Shown here piece by piece: positions 41,313-49,319 of a stretch of DNA of 64,000 nucleotides. The notes under the pieces were generated by a model that worked only from the letters and a program-made list of their open reading frames with translations, ran no database searches and was not told the origin of the DNA. Position numbers and translations under genes: made by a program. The DNA comes from JAOUEA01 sp963797635. Lineage in GTDB: Bacteria; Actinomycetota; UBA4738; HRBIN12. Each line of letters opens with the position of its first letter. Position 1 is the stretch's first letter. Location: contig CAWCPZ010000011.1 in the NCBI GenBank assembly GCA_963797635.1, positions 496,001-560,000 of the forward strand, given 5' to 3'.

Positions 41313-41831
41313 TTAGTTCTGGTCCATCTGTTGGAGGAGCTGCTCGAGCCCTGCCCAGCGCGGATCCGTGCTGGGGTGGTCGCCCGGGCACTCGCCCAGG
41401 TTGCGGTCGCCGCCACAGACGGGGCACAGGCCCTTGCAGTCGGGGCTGTGGAGCGGCGAGAAGGGCAGTTCGACCCCGATCGCGTCCCGGACCATCTGGT
41501 CGGGTTCGATCAGGCCCTCGGGGTCGAGCGGGTAGTCGTCGGTGTCCTCGTCGGGCGCGGGCACGAACATCTCGTGCAGGTCCACCGCGAAGGGCTGTTC
41601 GAAATCCTTCAGGCACCGGGCACACTGCAGCGCCATCGTGCCGCGCAGGGTGCCCGAGACCAGGATGCCCTCGACCAGGCCCTCCAGCAGGAGGTCGCCC
41701 TCGACCGCATCCTCCTCGCGCACACGGGCCAGCTCGGTGCCGAGTTCGTCCACGGTGCCTTCGACGTGGGTCTGTCGGGAGCTGCCCGGCTGGCCCACGA
41801 GATCGCGCACATCGATCGCCGCCAAGGTCAC
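41313..41831 (-). CDS. YceD/DUF177 family protein
   Basis: A 172-residue YceD-family protein, linked to 23S rRNA or ribosome assembly in plants and bacteria. It has the CxxC in LQCARCLKDFEQPFAVDLHEMF and a second one in DCKGLCPVCGGDRNLGECPGD near the C-terminus, usually followed by rpmF as here. The start overlaps the stop of the coiled-coil gene upstream by 4 nt. Confidence 0.93.
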   Translation of the reverse strand: MTLAAIDVRDLVGQPGSSRQTHVEGTVDELGTELARVREEDAVEGDLLLEGLVEGILVSGTLRGTMALQCARCLKDFEQPFAVDLHEMFVPAPDEDTDDYPLDPEGLIEPDQMVRDAIGVELPFSPLHSPDCKGLCPVCGGDRNLGECPGDHPSTDPRWAGLEQLLQQMDQN

Positions 41832-42394
41832 GACCCCTCCTCGTCGAACAATTGGGTCTCGCGCGGTGGGCGAGCTTCGTGATCGCCGAACTCCTGCTCG
41901 GCGGCCGTCGACGGCGCCCGGAGCTTGTCGCGACCCACCTCGACCTGATCGAGGGTCTTGGCGAGCGCCTTGGACGCCGACTGGGAATCCTCCAGGATCT
42001 TGCGCAACCCGATCTCGAACTGCGCCAGCTTGCCGTCGACGTACTCCTCGGCCTCGCGCTTCATGGCGCGGGAGGTCGCCTCGGCTTCGGCGAGGATCCG
42101 TTCGCCTTCCCCGTTGGCACGGGCCACGATGGATTCCTGGCGTGCCATCTTCAGCTGCTCCTCGCGGGCGGCCGCCACCAGGGCTTCGCCGTCGGCCTTG
42201 GCCTTCGACAACAGTTCCTCGCGGTCCTTCACGATCCAGCGAGCCTGCTTGATCTCGTCGGGCAGCGCTTCCTGCATCTCGGCGATCAGGTCGAGGACCT
42301 CATCGCGGTTGACGAGCACCGAGGACGACAGCGGCATGGCCTTGGCCTCGCGCACGAGTTCATCCAGCTGGTTGAGCCGGGCGGTGATGTCCAC
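41828..42394 (-). CDS. DivIVA-like coiled-coil protein (SepIVA/Rv2927c-like)
   Basis: A 188-residue, mostly helical coiled-coil protein: LNQLDELVREAKAMPLSSSVLVNRDEVLDLIAEMQEALPDEIKQARWI, then a long charged helix (REELLSKAKADGEALVAAAREE, EGERILAEAEATSRAMKREAEEY). This matches Rv2927c (SepIVA), a DivIVA-domain septation factor, in sequence style and in its place near coaD, yceD and rnc. It is often misannotated as ATP synthase subunit b. The GTG at 42394 lies 2 nt after the coaD stop. Confidence 0.85.
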   Translation of the reverse strand: MDITARLNQLDELVREAKAMPLSSSVLVNRDEVLDLIAEMQEALPDEIKQARWIVKDREELLSKAKADGEALVAAAREEQLKMARQESIVARANGEGERILAEAEATSRAMKREAEEYVDGKLAQFEIGLRKILEDSQSASKALAKTLDQVEVGRDKLRAPSTAAEQEFGDHEARPPRETQLFDEEGS

Positions 42395-42396
42395 GG

Positions 42397-42879
42397 TCAG
42401 CGCGCCTCCAGCCGGTCGAGCAGCCGCTTCTTCACCTGGTCGGGCACCAGGCCCTCGACGTTGCCGCCGAACCGCGCGACCTCCTTCACCAGCGAGGACG
42501 ACAGGAACGACCACTTCGGGTTCGTGGGCATGAACAGGGTCTCCACCTCGCCGAGGCGATGGTTCATCTGGGCCATCTGGATCTCGAACTCGTAGTCGGA
42601 GATGGCGCGCAGGCCCTTGACGATGACGGCGTCACCGTGGGCCTTGGCGAAGTCCACGAGCAGTCCCTCGAACCCCGCCACCCGGACGTTGGCCATGGAC
42701 GAACAGGCCTCCTCCAGCATCGCGACACGTTCCTCCAGGGCGAACAGCGGTTGCTTCGCCGGATTCTCGAGCACCGCGACCACGACCTCGTGGAAGGTCT
42801 CGGATGCGCGCCCGATGATGTCGAGATGGCCGTTGGTGACGGGGTCGAACGTCCCCGGACACAGGGCGGTCAAACCCAT
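42397..42879 (-). CDS. coaD: Phosphopantetheine adenylyltransferase
   Basis: Fourth step of coenzyme A synthesis. The 160-residue protein has the nucleotidyl-transfer motif PGTFDPVTNGHLDII (TxGH), Lys/Arg in IVKGLRAISDYEFEIQMAQMN and the ISSSLVKEVA-like motif SFLSSSLVKEVARFGGNVEGLVP. The length is normal. It sits between rsmD and the SepIVA-like gene. Confidence 0.96.
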   Translation of the reverse strand: MGLTALCPGTFDPVTNGHLDIIGRASETFHEVVVAVLENPAKQPLFALEERVAMLEEACSSMANVRVAGFEGLLVDFAKAHGDAVIVKGLRAISDYEFEIQMAQMNHRLGEVETLFMPTNPKWSFLSSSLVKEVARFGGNVEGLVPDQVKKRLLDRLEAR

Positions 42880-42899
42880 GCAACCTCCGTGGTGTCGCG

Positions 42900-43499
42900 T
42901 TACGCGTTCTCTGGCAGGGCTTCTGGCTGACTGCCGGCCGGCACCTGCGGCCGGATCACGAGCACGAGGCTGTCGCCGTAGCGGAGCTCCCTCGCGACGG
43001 CCCAGTGTACCGGAATGACAGGCATGGAACTCCGCTCCCCCCTGGTCAGGACGATGGTTCCGCCCTGGTCAGCAACCCATCCCGCGGTCAGTGCCTCCAG
43101 GAGCGGTTGCACCTCGCTCCCGGCCATGTCGTACGGCGGATCGCAGAACACCAGGTCGAACGGGGCCCCCGGCCGCCCGGCCCCCGCCAGGAACCTGGCC
43201 ACGTCCAGCGTCTGCACCACGGCATCGGCTGCGAGGCCCGTGATGTCGAGGTTGCGATGGATCGTGGCGCCGGCCTGGGCCGACCGCTCCACGAACGTGG
43301 CCCGCGCCGCGCCGCGTGAGAGCGCTTCGATCCCCACCGCCCCCGTGCCGGCGAACAGGTCGAGCACGATCGCGTCGGCGACCACGTCCGGACCGAGGCT
43401 GGAGAACAACCCTTCCCGCGCACGGTCGGAGAGCGGCCGCACGCCGTCGGGGACGGGGGCCAGACGGGCGCCCTTGGCGGAGCCGGTGACGATGCGCAT
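42900..43499 (-). CDS. rsmD: 16S rRNA (guanine966-N2)-methyltransferase RsmD
   Basis: SAM-dependent methyltransferase of 199 residues. It begins MRIVTGSAKGARL and has RPLSDRAREGLFSSLG, the SAM motif VLDLFAGTGAVGIEALSRGA, and the catalytic NPPY-type motif as DLVFCDPPYDMA. The rsmD-coaD pair is conserved across bacteria. Confidence 0.95.
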   Translation of the reverse strand: MRIVTGSAKGARLAPVPDGVRPLSDRAREGLFSSLGPDVVADAIVLDLFAGTGAVGIEALSRGAARATFVERSAQAGATIHRNLDITGLAADAVVQTLDVARFLAGAGRPGAPFDLVFCDPPYDMAGSEVQPLLEALTAGWVADQGGTIVLTRGERSSMPVIPVHWAVARELRYGDSLVLVIRPQVPAGSQPEALPENA

Positions 43500-43509
43500 G
43501 CGCGCCAGC

Positions 43510-45762
43510 CTACGAGCGGAAGAGCCAGTCGATCGAGCGTTCGAACCGGTGCCGCAGCTCCTCCAGGAGCTCGGGGTGCCGCTCCAGATGGGGGTCGTCC
43601 TCGATCACGGCGAACGCCTGCGTGCGGGCGCGCTTCACCAGCTCCATGTCCTCGGCCAGGCGCGCCAGCTTCAGGTCGGGCATGCCGGACTGCTTCGTGT
43701 CGAACAGGGTGCCCTCGCCTCGCAGCTTGAGGTCCTCGTCGGCGAGCGCGAACCCATCGGTGGTCCGGACCATCGCGTCGATCCGGGCGCGCGCCTCTTC
43801 GTTCTCCGGCTCGGACTCGTCGAACAGGATGCAGAACGAGCGATGCTCGCCCCTGCCGATGCGCCCACGCAACTGGTGGAGCTGTGCCAGGCCGAACCGC
43901 TCGGCGTTCTCGATCAGCATCACCGTGGCGTTGGGGATGTCGACGCCCACCTCGATCACCGTGGTGGAGATCAACAGATCGGCCTCGCCCGTTCGGAACC
44001 GATCCATGATCGCCTCCTTGTCCTTCGGACGCATGCGCCCGTGGAGCAGCTCGATCCGCAGATCGGGGAAGACCTCGGTGGCGAGGCGTTCGGCCTCGGC
44101 CTCGGCGGCCTTGACCTGGGTGCGGTTGCCCTCGTCGATCGCGGCACACACCACGAAGGCCTGCCGGCCCGCGGCGATCTCGCCCCGGACGAGGTCGTAG
44201 GCGGCCGTCCGCTCGCCGGGGCCGCGGACGGCGCGCGTCTCGATCGGACGGCGCCCCGCCGGCAACTCGTCGAGGACCACCACGTCGAGGTCGCCGTAGT
44301 AGGTGAGCGCCAGCGTCCTGGGGATCGGCGTGGCGGTCATGATCAGGACGTCCGTTTCGCCGCCCTTGGACTTGAGCGCGCTGCGTTGGTGCAGCCCGAA
44401 CCGGTGCTGCTCGTCCACCACGGCCAGCGAGAGGTCGGCGAACGTCACGGCCTCCTGCACCAGCGCGTGGGTCCCGACCACGAGGTCGACGCTGCCGTCG
44501 GCCACCCCCTCGAGGACGCGTTGCCGGTCCTTGCCGGTGACGGCGCCGGTCAGCATCGCGTAGGTGACGACGGGTTCATCGGCGCTGGCATCCACGGCGT
44601 CCGGCACGGGATCGGGTTCGGCGAGGCTGTCGAGCAGCGACACCTGTCCCTCGGCGGCCTTCGCCGGGCGCGAGGCCAGCAGGTCGAGGTAGGCGATGCC
44701 CCCCACGCCGTCCAGCAGCGCCGCCACCGAACGGAGGTGCTGGCCCGCCAGCACCTCGGTGGGCGCCATGATCGCGGCCTGATGGCCGGACCCGATCGCG
44801 ACCAGCGCGGCGTGCAGGGCCACCAGCGTCTTGCCGGCTCCCACGTCGCCCTGCAACAGCACGTTCATGGGCCGAGGTCGCGCCATGGCCTCGCCGACCT
44901 CGGCCATCGCCCGGTGCTGGGCGCCGGTGGGCTCGAACGGGAGCGTCGCCAGCAGCCGGCGGGTGAGCTCGTTGTCCGGCTCGTGCGCGATCCCCTGCTG
45001 CTCGGCCTCCACGCGATGCTTGCGGAAGGCGACCCCCAGCTCCAGCGTGAACAGCTCATCGAACTTCAGCCGTTCGCGGGCTCGCGCGAGCGCACGGTCG
45101 TCGTCGGGGAAATGGATGTCCCGCACGGCGCGGTCGTAGGCGACGATCGACCCCGCCCGCGTCAGCGCGCCGGCCATCGGATCGTGGAGCGTGGGCAGCT
45201 GCTCGAGCGCGCGGTGGATCAGCTCGCGGATCGTCCTGGTGGTGATGCCCTCCGAGGCCTTGTGCACCGGCGTGATCCGGCCGGTGTGCACCAGGTCGGC
45301 GTCGTCGCCTCCCAGGAACTCCACCTCCTGGTTCGAGAGCTGGAGACGGCCCCGGTACAGGGTGGCCAGGCCCGAGACCGCGACCTCCTGGCCCTCCTTG
45401 TACTGCGAGGCCAGCCACGGCTGGTTGAAGAACGTGAGGTCGAGGTAGCCGGTGCCGTCGCCGACCGTGACCGTCACCATCGTCTGACGGTTGCGGGTCT
45501 GCCGCTTCGCCACCTTGCGCACGCGCGCGATCACCGTCACGAACCCGCCGATCTTCAGCTCGCGGATCGTCTGCACGCGGGATCGGTCGATGTAGCGACG
45601 CGGGTAGTGGTGCAGCAGCCCGCCCACGGTGGTGATGTCGAAGGCGCTCGCGAGCACCTCGTCGGCCTTCGCGGGCTCGACACCCTTGCGCCGGCGGCCG
45701 GCCGTCCGGGCGGCGAGCCGGGGGTCGATCTGCGCGATCGGGGACTCGAGGGTCAGCGGCAT
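43510..45762 (-). CDS. recG: ATP-dependent DNA helicase RecG
   Basis: Branch-migration helicase that reverses stalled forks. The 750-residue protein has the N-terminal wedge (OB fold) with TTVGGLLHHYPRRYIDRS and VTVTVGDGTGYLDLTFFNQPWL. The helicase domains have LLQGDVGAGKTLVALHAAL (Walker A), VVDEQHRFG (motif II), ITATPIPRTLALT-like MTATPIPRTLAL, LLHGRM, TTVIEVGVDIPNA and LHQLRGRIGRG, and the TRG region near GEGTLFDTKQSG. The start at 45762 has a GAGGA site; an ATG at 45795 would add 11 residues. rsmD starts 10 nt after its stop. Confidence 0.95.
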   Translation of the reverse strand: MPLTLESPIAQIDPRLAARTAGRRRKGVEPAKADEVLASAFDITTVGGLLHHYPRRYIDRSRVQTIRELKIGGFVTVIARVRKVAKRQTRNRQTMVTVTVGDGTGYLDLTFFNQPWLASQYKEGQEVAVSGLATLYRGRLQLSNQEVEFLGGDDADLVHTGRITPVHKASEGITTRTIRELIHRALEQLPTLHDPMAGALTRAGSIVAYDRAVRDIHFPDDDRALARARERLKFDELFTLELGVAFRKHRVEAEQQGIAHEPDNELTRRLLATLPFEPTGAQHRAMAEVGEAMARPRPMNVLLQGDVGAGKTLVALHAALVAIGSGHQAAIMAPTEVLAGQHLRSVAALLDGVGGIAYLDLLASRPAKAAEGQVSLLDSLAEPDPVPDAVDASADEPVVTYAMLTGAVTGKDRQRVLEGVADGSVDLVVGTHALVQEAVTFADLSLAVVDEQHRFGLHQRSALKSKGGETDVLIMTATPIPRTLALTYYGDLDVVVLDELPAGRRPIETRAVRGPGERTAAYDLVRGEIAAGRQAFVVCAAIDEGNRTQVKAAEAEAERLATEVFPDLRIELLHGRMRPKDKEAIMDRFRTGEADLLISTTVIEVGVDIPNATVMLIENAERFGLAQLHQLRGRIGRGEHRSFCILFDESEPENEEARARIDAMVRTTDGFALADEDLKLRGEGTLFDTKQSGMPDLKLARLAEDMELVKRARTQAFAVIEDDPHLERHPELLEELRHRFERSIDWLFRS

Positions 45763-45793
45763 CGGGGGTTCCTCATCCGTCGTCGGTTCTACC

Positions 45794-46337
45794 ATGGACA
45801 GGATGCCCACCCGCCGGTTCGTCTTCCCCGTCATCGTGATCGCGCTGGTCTCTGGGCGCCTGCACGTGGTTGAACGACGACGAGGAACCTTCGCCGACGC
45901 CGCCCTCCGCGACTCCGACCGTGAGCCTGCTCCCCTCGACACCGGATGCCCTCCCGAACATGGACGCCGAGGACTTCCACGCGATGGTGGGCCAGCTCGA
46001 AGGCACCCCGCTGGTCGTGAACGTGTGGGCGTCGTGGTGTGAACCCTGCGAACGCGAGACCCCGATGCTGACCGCAGCGGCGGCGGACCACCCCGGCGTG
46101 CGATTCGTGGGGGTGAACACGCAGGACTCGCGAGAGGGCGCCGAGGCGTTCATCGAGCAGTACTCGATCCCCTACCCCAGCGTGTTCGATCCCGACGGCG
46201 CCATCATCACCGACCTGGACGCCGTGGGCCCGCCGGTGACCGTGTTCTACGACGCGGACGGCACCCAGGTGGCCTCGGTCGTGGGAGAACTCAGTCAGCA
46301 GACCTTGGACCAGCACCTCGCCGAGATCACCTCGTGA
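45794..46337 (+). CDS. TlpA-like thioredoxin lipoprotein, signal peptide frameshifted
   Basis: Thioredoxin-fold protein with CxxC in VVNVWASWCEPCERETPML, of the TlpA/ResA type that handles thiol redox outside the membrane. The thioredoxin frame itself has a weak first start at 45870 (MNDDEEPSP). The upstream ATG frame encodes a clear hydrophobic signal (MPTRRFVFPVIVIALVSG) ending at a run 45854-45856. Deleting one G joins them as ALVSGACTWLNDDEEPSP, with a Cys at lipobox position. So it is most likely a lipoprotein of about 180 residues with an extra base in this assembly. It is divergent from recG, with only 31 bp between starts. Confidence 0.75.
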
Positions 46338-46376
46338 CGGCCGGTCACTCCGAGGAAGGGTGCCGAAGTCGTCTGG

Positions 46377-46382
46377 TAGCCT
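46377..46382 (+). promoter_or_regulatory. -10 box TAGCCT before rpmB
   Basis: TAGCCT on the plus strand, 9 nt before the rpmB ATG, with no ribosome site between. Confidence 0.45.
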
Positions 46383-46391
46383 CGTTCGGCT

Positions 46392-46601
46392 ATGGCAGCG
46401 ACCTGTGACATCTGCGGCAAGAAGCCGTTCTTCGGCAAGTCGGTCTCGTTCTCGCACAAGCGGAACAACCGCCGATGGGATCCGAACATCCAGCGCCTCC
46501 GCGCGCTCGTCGACGGCACCCCCACCCGCGTGAACGCCTGCACCTCGTGCATCAAGGCCGGCAAGGTCACGCGCATCCCGAAGCGCCCCGCCACCACGTA
46601 G
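46392..46601 (+). CDS. rpmB: Ribosomal protein bL28
   Basis: A 69-residue protein: MAATCDICGKKPFFGKSVSFSHKRNNRRWDPNIQ, and RVNACTSCIKAGKVTRI. Two CxxC pairs mark the zinc-binding form. TAGCCT lies 9 nt upstream of the ATG, probably leaderless. The stop is 30 bp from that of convergent thiL, with a short GCCCGA/TCGGGC inverted repeat in between. Confidence 0.96.
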   Translation: MAATCDICGKKPFFGKSVSFSHKRNNRRWDPNIQRLRALVDGTPTRVNACTSCIKAGKVTRIPKRPATT

Positions 46602-46604
46602 CAG

Positions 46605-46621
46605 CCCGACGCGTTCGGGCC
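46605..46621. terminator. Possible bidirectional hairpin between rpmB and thiL
   Basis: GCCCGA and TCGGGC flank CGCGT in the gap between the two convergent genes. The stem is short and has no T-tract, so this is a weak call. Confidence 0.3.
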
Positions 46622-46630
46622 GACCTCGCG

Positions 46631-47620
46631 CTACGCGAACGGATCCCAGCCGGCTGGATCCAGTGGGCGCTCGTTCCCGGCAGGATCGACCAGCACGAGC
46701 CCGCGTGCTTCGGTGATGACACCGATCGGCGAGAGCTCGACGCCGAAGGTGCGTCGCATCTCGGTCGAGGCGTCGGATCCGTCCGCGATCGTGGCGAGCA
46801 CCTCGTAGTCCTCTCCCCCGCCCAGGGCGTCCTCGAGCGTGGCCGCTTCATGGATCGGGAGGCGCGCCGCATCGATCCGTGCACCGACACCGCCGGCCTC
46901 ACACAGGCGTGACAGATCGAGCGTGAGTCCGTCGGACACATCGATCATCGACCGCGCGCCTTCCCGCGCGAGGACGGCGGCCTCGCCGATCCGCGCCGTG
47001 GGGCGCATGAACCGATGGACGGCGTCGCGCTCGGCCGCCCCCAGCCCTCGGTGCTCGGCTCCTTCGACCAGACGGCGGCCGGCCGCCGCCCCACCGAGCG
47101 ATCCGGTGACGACGATCTCGTCGCCGGGCCTTGCCCCGGACCGAAGGAGGGCGCGGCCGGGGGCGACCTCACCCACCACCGTGATCGCGATCGTGAGGTC
47201 GGACCCACGGGTGAGGTTGCCGCCGACGAGCCACAGCGCATGTTCGTCGCACGCTTCGCGCATGCCGCCGAACAGTTCCATCACCCAGGCGGCGTCCACA
47301 CGATCGGACAGCGTGAGCGCGCACAGGGCGTATCGAGGGCTCGCGGCCATCGCCGCGACGTCGCTCAGGGAGACGGTCATCGCCTTGGCCCCGAGATCAC
47401 GCGCCGTCGTCAGCCCGCCACGGAAATGGGTGCCCTCGACCATCACGTCGGTGGTGAGGACGAGCTCCCCCGAGCCCGGTGCCACCACCGCCGCGTCGTC
47501 GCCCACACCGACCCGCACCTCGGGGCCGGCGCCGGACAGGACCTTGCGGATCGCCTCCAGCAGCTCCGGTTCCGTGATGTCCACCGTCTTGTCCGTTCCG
47601 TACAAGTCGAGCCGCTGCAT
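46631..47620 (-). CDS. thiL: Thiamine-monophosphate kinase
   Basis: Makes thiamine diphosphate from thiamine phosphate. The 329-residue protein is a PurM/ThiL-fold ATPase: VGVGDDAAVVAPGSGELVLTTDVMVEGTHF, AMTVSLSDVAAMAASP, WLVGGNLTRGSDLTIAITVVGE, MIDVSDGLTLDLSRL and ALGGGEDYEVLAT. The start at 47620 gives the family length; upstream in-frame codons lack support. No TPP riboswitch was seen upstream. The position between rpmB and pckA is lineage-specific; in mycobacteria thiL lies near recG and rpmB too. Confidence 0.95.
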   Translation of the reverse strand: MQRLDLYGTDKTVDITEPELLEAIRKVLSGAGPEVRVGVGDDAAVVAPGSGELVLTTDVMVEGTHFRGGLTTARDLGAKAMTVSLSDVAAMAASPRYALCALTLSDRVDAAWVMELFGGMREACDEHALWLVGGNLTRGSDLTIAITVVGEVAPGRALLRSGARPGDEIVVTGSLGGAAAGRRLVEGAEHRGLGAAERDAVHRFMRPTARIGEAAVLAREGARSMIDVSDGLTLDLSRLCEAGGVGARIDAARLPIHEAATLEDALGGGEDYEVLATIADGSDASTEMRRTFGVELSPIGVITEARGLVLVDPAGNERPLDPAGWDPFA

Positions 47621-47660
47621 CGCAGCCAGTTGCGCCGAAGGAGGCCTGAACGCCGTTCGG

Positions 47661-47666
47661 TAGACT
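47661..47666 (+). promoter_or_regulatory. -10 box TAGACT before pckA
   Basis: TAGACT lies about 77 nt before the pckA GTG, giving a leader of about 70 nt with a GAGGAGG site. No clear -35 was seen. Confidence 0.35.
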
Positions 47667-47742
47667 CTCAGCCGTACTCCGGCATGTCCAAACGGCCGGG
47701 TCACGCGCAACCCCAAGCATCCCGCAACGAGGAGGCCCCATC

Positions 47743-49242
47743 GTGGCAGAGGTTCACGTCAACCCGACCCCGGAACAGCTTCGGGCGTTCACGGAGGAGA
47801 TGCCCGAGACGCGCATCTCCGAGTTCGGGAACACCAACACCCAGACCCAGGTGCTCTCCCGCAGCGCCGCCAGCACGCACGTGGTCGACCGCGAGTCCAG
47901 CGGCAAGACCATGACGCGGGCCCAGTACGACGAGATCGCCGCGCTGCAGGACGCCTACATCGCCGAACACGACATGGTCCAGATCGACGGCTACATCGGC
48001 AACGACCCCGAGATGCGCACCGCCGCCCGCCTGCTGATGGAGAAGCGCTACGCCAACATCGCCGGGATGCAGCAGAAGCTCTACTTCGAGCGCGACGACG
48101 GAGCCGAGCCGCAGGTCCAGGTGATCTACACGCCGGGCCTCAAGGCCGAGGGCTGGCCCGACGACCGCCTCATCGCCGTGGATCTCGACCACTACGTGAC
48201 CCGCGTCCTCAACTCCGACTACTTCGGTGAGTCGAAGAAGGGCGGCCTGCGGATGTGGAACGACATCGTCTACAACAAGGGCGGCCTCGCGCTGCACGCC
48301 GGCCTCAAGGTGATCCCCACCGACGACGGCGACAAGGTGTTCATGATCATCGGCCTGTCGGGCACGGGCAAGACCACCACCACGTTCACCACGCAGAACG
48401 GGTCCAAGCCGATCCAGGACGACTTCGTGGGGCTGATGCCCGGCGGCAAGGCCTACGGCACCGAGAACGGCTGCTTCGCCAAGACGTTCGCGCTCGACCC
48501 CGACTTCGAGCCCTCGATCCACGGCGCCGTGATCAAGCCGAGCACCTACATGGAGAACGTCTACCAGGCCGAGGACGGCACGGTCGACTTCAACAACGAG
48601 CACTACACGAAGAACGGGCGCGCGGTCTTCTCGATGAGCGACCTGCTCTCCTACGAAGACGCGCAGAACGTCGGCACGGTCGACTACCTGCTGATCCTCA
48701 ACCGGAACGAGAACATCATCCCGGCGGTGGCGAAGCTCTCGCAGGAACAGGCCGCGGCGTACTTCATGCTCGGGGAGACCACCGGCACCGCCGCCGGCGG
48801 CGCGGCCGAAGAAGGCAAGTTCCTGCGCGTTCCCGGCACGAACCCGTTCTTCCCGCTCCCCCACGGACTGCAGGGCAACCGGTTGCTCGAACTGCTGGCC
48901 ACCCACCCGATCGAGACCTACCTGCTCAACACGGGCCGGGTCGGCGGCAAGGACGGCGACGACCGTTCCAAGAAGCTGAAGATCCCGGACACCTCCGCGT
49001 GCGTGAAGGGCATCGCCGAGCAGTCGATCGTCTTCGAAGAGGACCCCGATTTCGGCTACGAAGTGGCCTCCTCGGTCCCCGGACTCGACGACCCCGAGAA
49101 GCTCCAGCCGCGCCGGCTCTACGAGGCGCAGGGTCGCAGCGAGGACTACGACGCCATCGTCGAACGCCTCAAGACCGAGCGCGTCGCCCACCTGCAGCAG
49201 TTCACGCAGCTGTCGGAGGAGATCATCAAGGCCGTCGGCTGA
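47743..49242 (+). CDS. pckA: Phosphoenolpyruvate carboxykinase (ATP)
   Basis: Converts oxaloacetate and ATP to PEP in gluconeogenesis. The 499-residue protein has the ATP-type signature: the kinase P-loop IIGLSGTGKTTTTFTTQNG, oxaloacetate and metal residues around GGLRMWNDIVYNKGGLALHAG, and QDDFVGLMPGGKAYGTENGCFAKTF. Most well-studied actinobacteria use the GTP-dependent PckG, so the ATP type is a useful lineage hint. The GTG start has GAGGAGG 7 nt upstream. A strong terminator follows the gene. Confidence 0.94.
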   Translation: MAEVHVNPTPEQLRAFTEEMPETRISEFGNTNTQTQVLSRSAASTHVVDRESSGKTMTRAQYDEIAALQDAYIAEHDMVQIDGYIGNDPEMRTAARLLMEKRYANIAGMQQKLYFERDDGAEPQVQVIYTPGLKAEGWPDDRLIAVDLDHYVTRVLNSDYFGESKKGGLRMWNDIVYNKGGLALHAGLKVIPTDDGDKVFMIIGLSGTGKTTTTFTTQNGSKPIQDDFVGLMPGGKAYGTENGCFAKTFALDPDFEPSIHGAVIKPSTYMENVYQAEDGTVDFNNEHYTKNGRAVFSMSDLLSYEDAQNVGTVDYLLILNRNENIIPAVAKLSQEQAAAYFMLGETTGTAAGGAAEEGKFLRVPGTNPFFPLPHGLQGNRLLELLATHPIETYLLNTGRVGGKDGDDRSKKLKIPDTSACVKGIAEQSIVFEEDPDFGYEVASSVPGLDDPEKLQPRRLYEAQGRSEDYDAIVERLKTERVAHLQQFTQLSEEIIKAVG

Positions 49243-49271
49243 CGCACCGCCGGAACGAAGCCTGACCGCAC

Positions 49272-49300
49272 GAGCCGGGGCGAGACGCCCCGGCTCTTCT
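49272..49300 (+). terminator. Terminator after pckA
   Basis: A perfect 11-bp stem, GAGCCGGGGCG (49272-49282) and CGCCCCGGCTC (49286-49296), with a 3-nt loop and TTCT behind. It lies 30 nt after the pckA stop and separates it from the metal ATPase gene. Confidence 0.75.
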
Positions 49301-49319
49301 GCGCTTGACTGGTCTCGCG

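Noticed and set aside
41828..42394. ATP synthase F0 subunit b
   Set aside because: No N-terminal transmembrane segment and no atp genes nearby; the coaD-yceD-rnc neighbourhood points to a SepIVA/DivIVA-like protein.
43015..45873. Open frame of 952 codons opposite recG and rsmD
   Set aside because: Antisense shadow; the helicase motifs on the other strand are complete.
47621..47742. TPP riboswitch upstream of thiL
   Set aside because: No CTGAGA/ACCTGA-type conserved core was seen in the gap.
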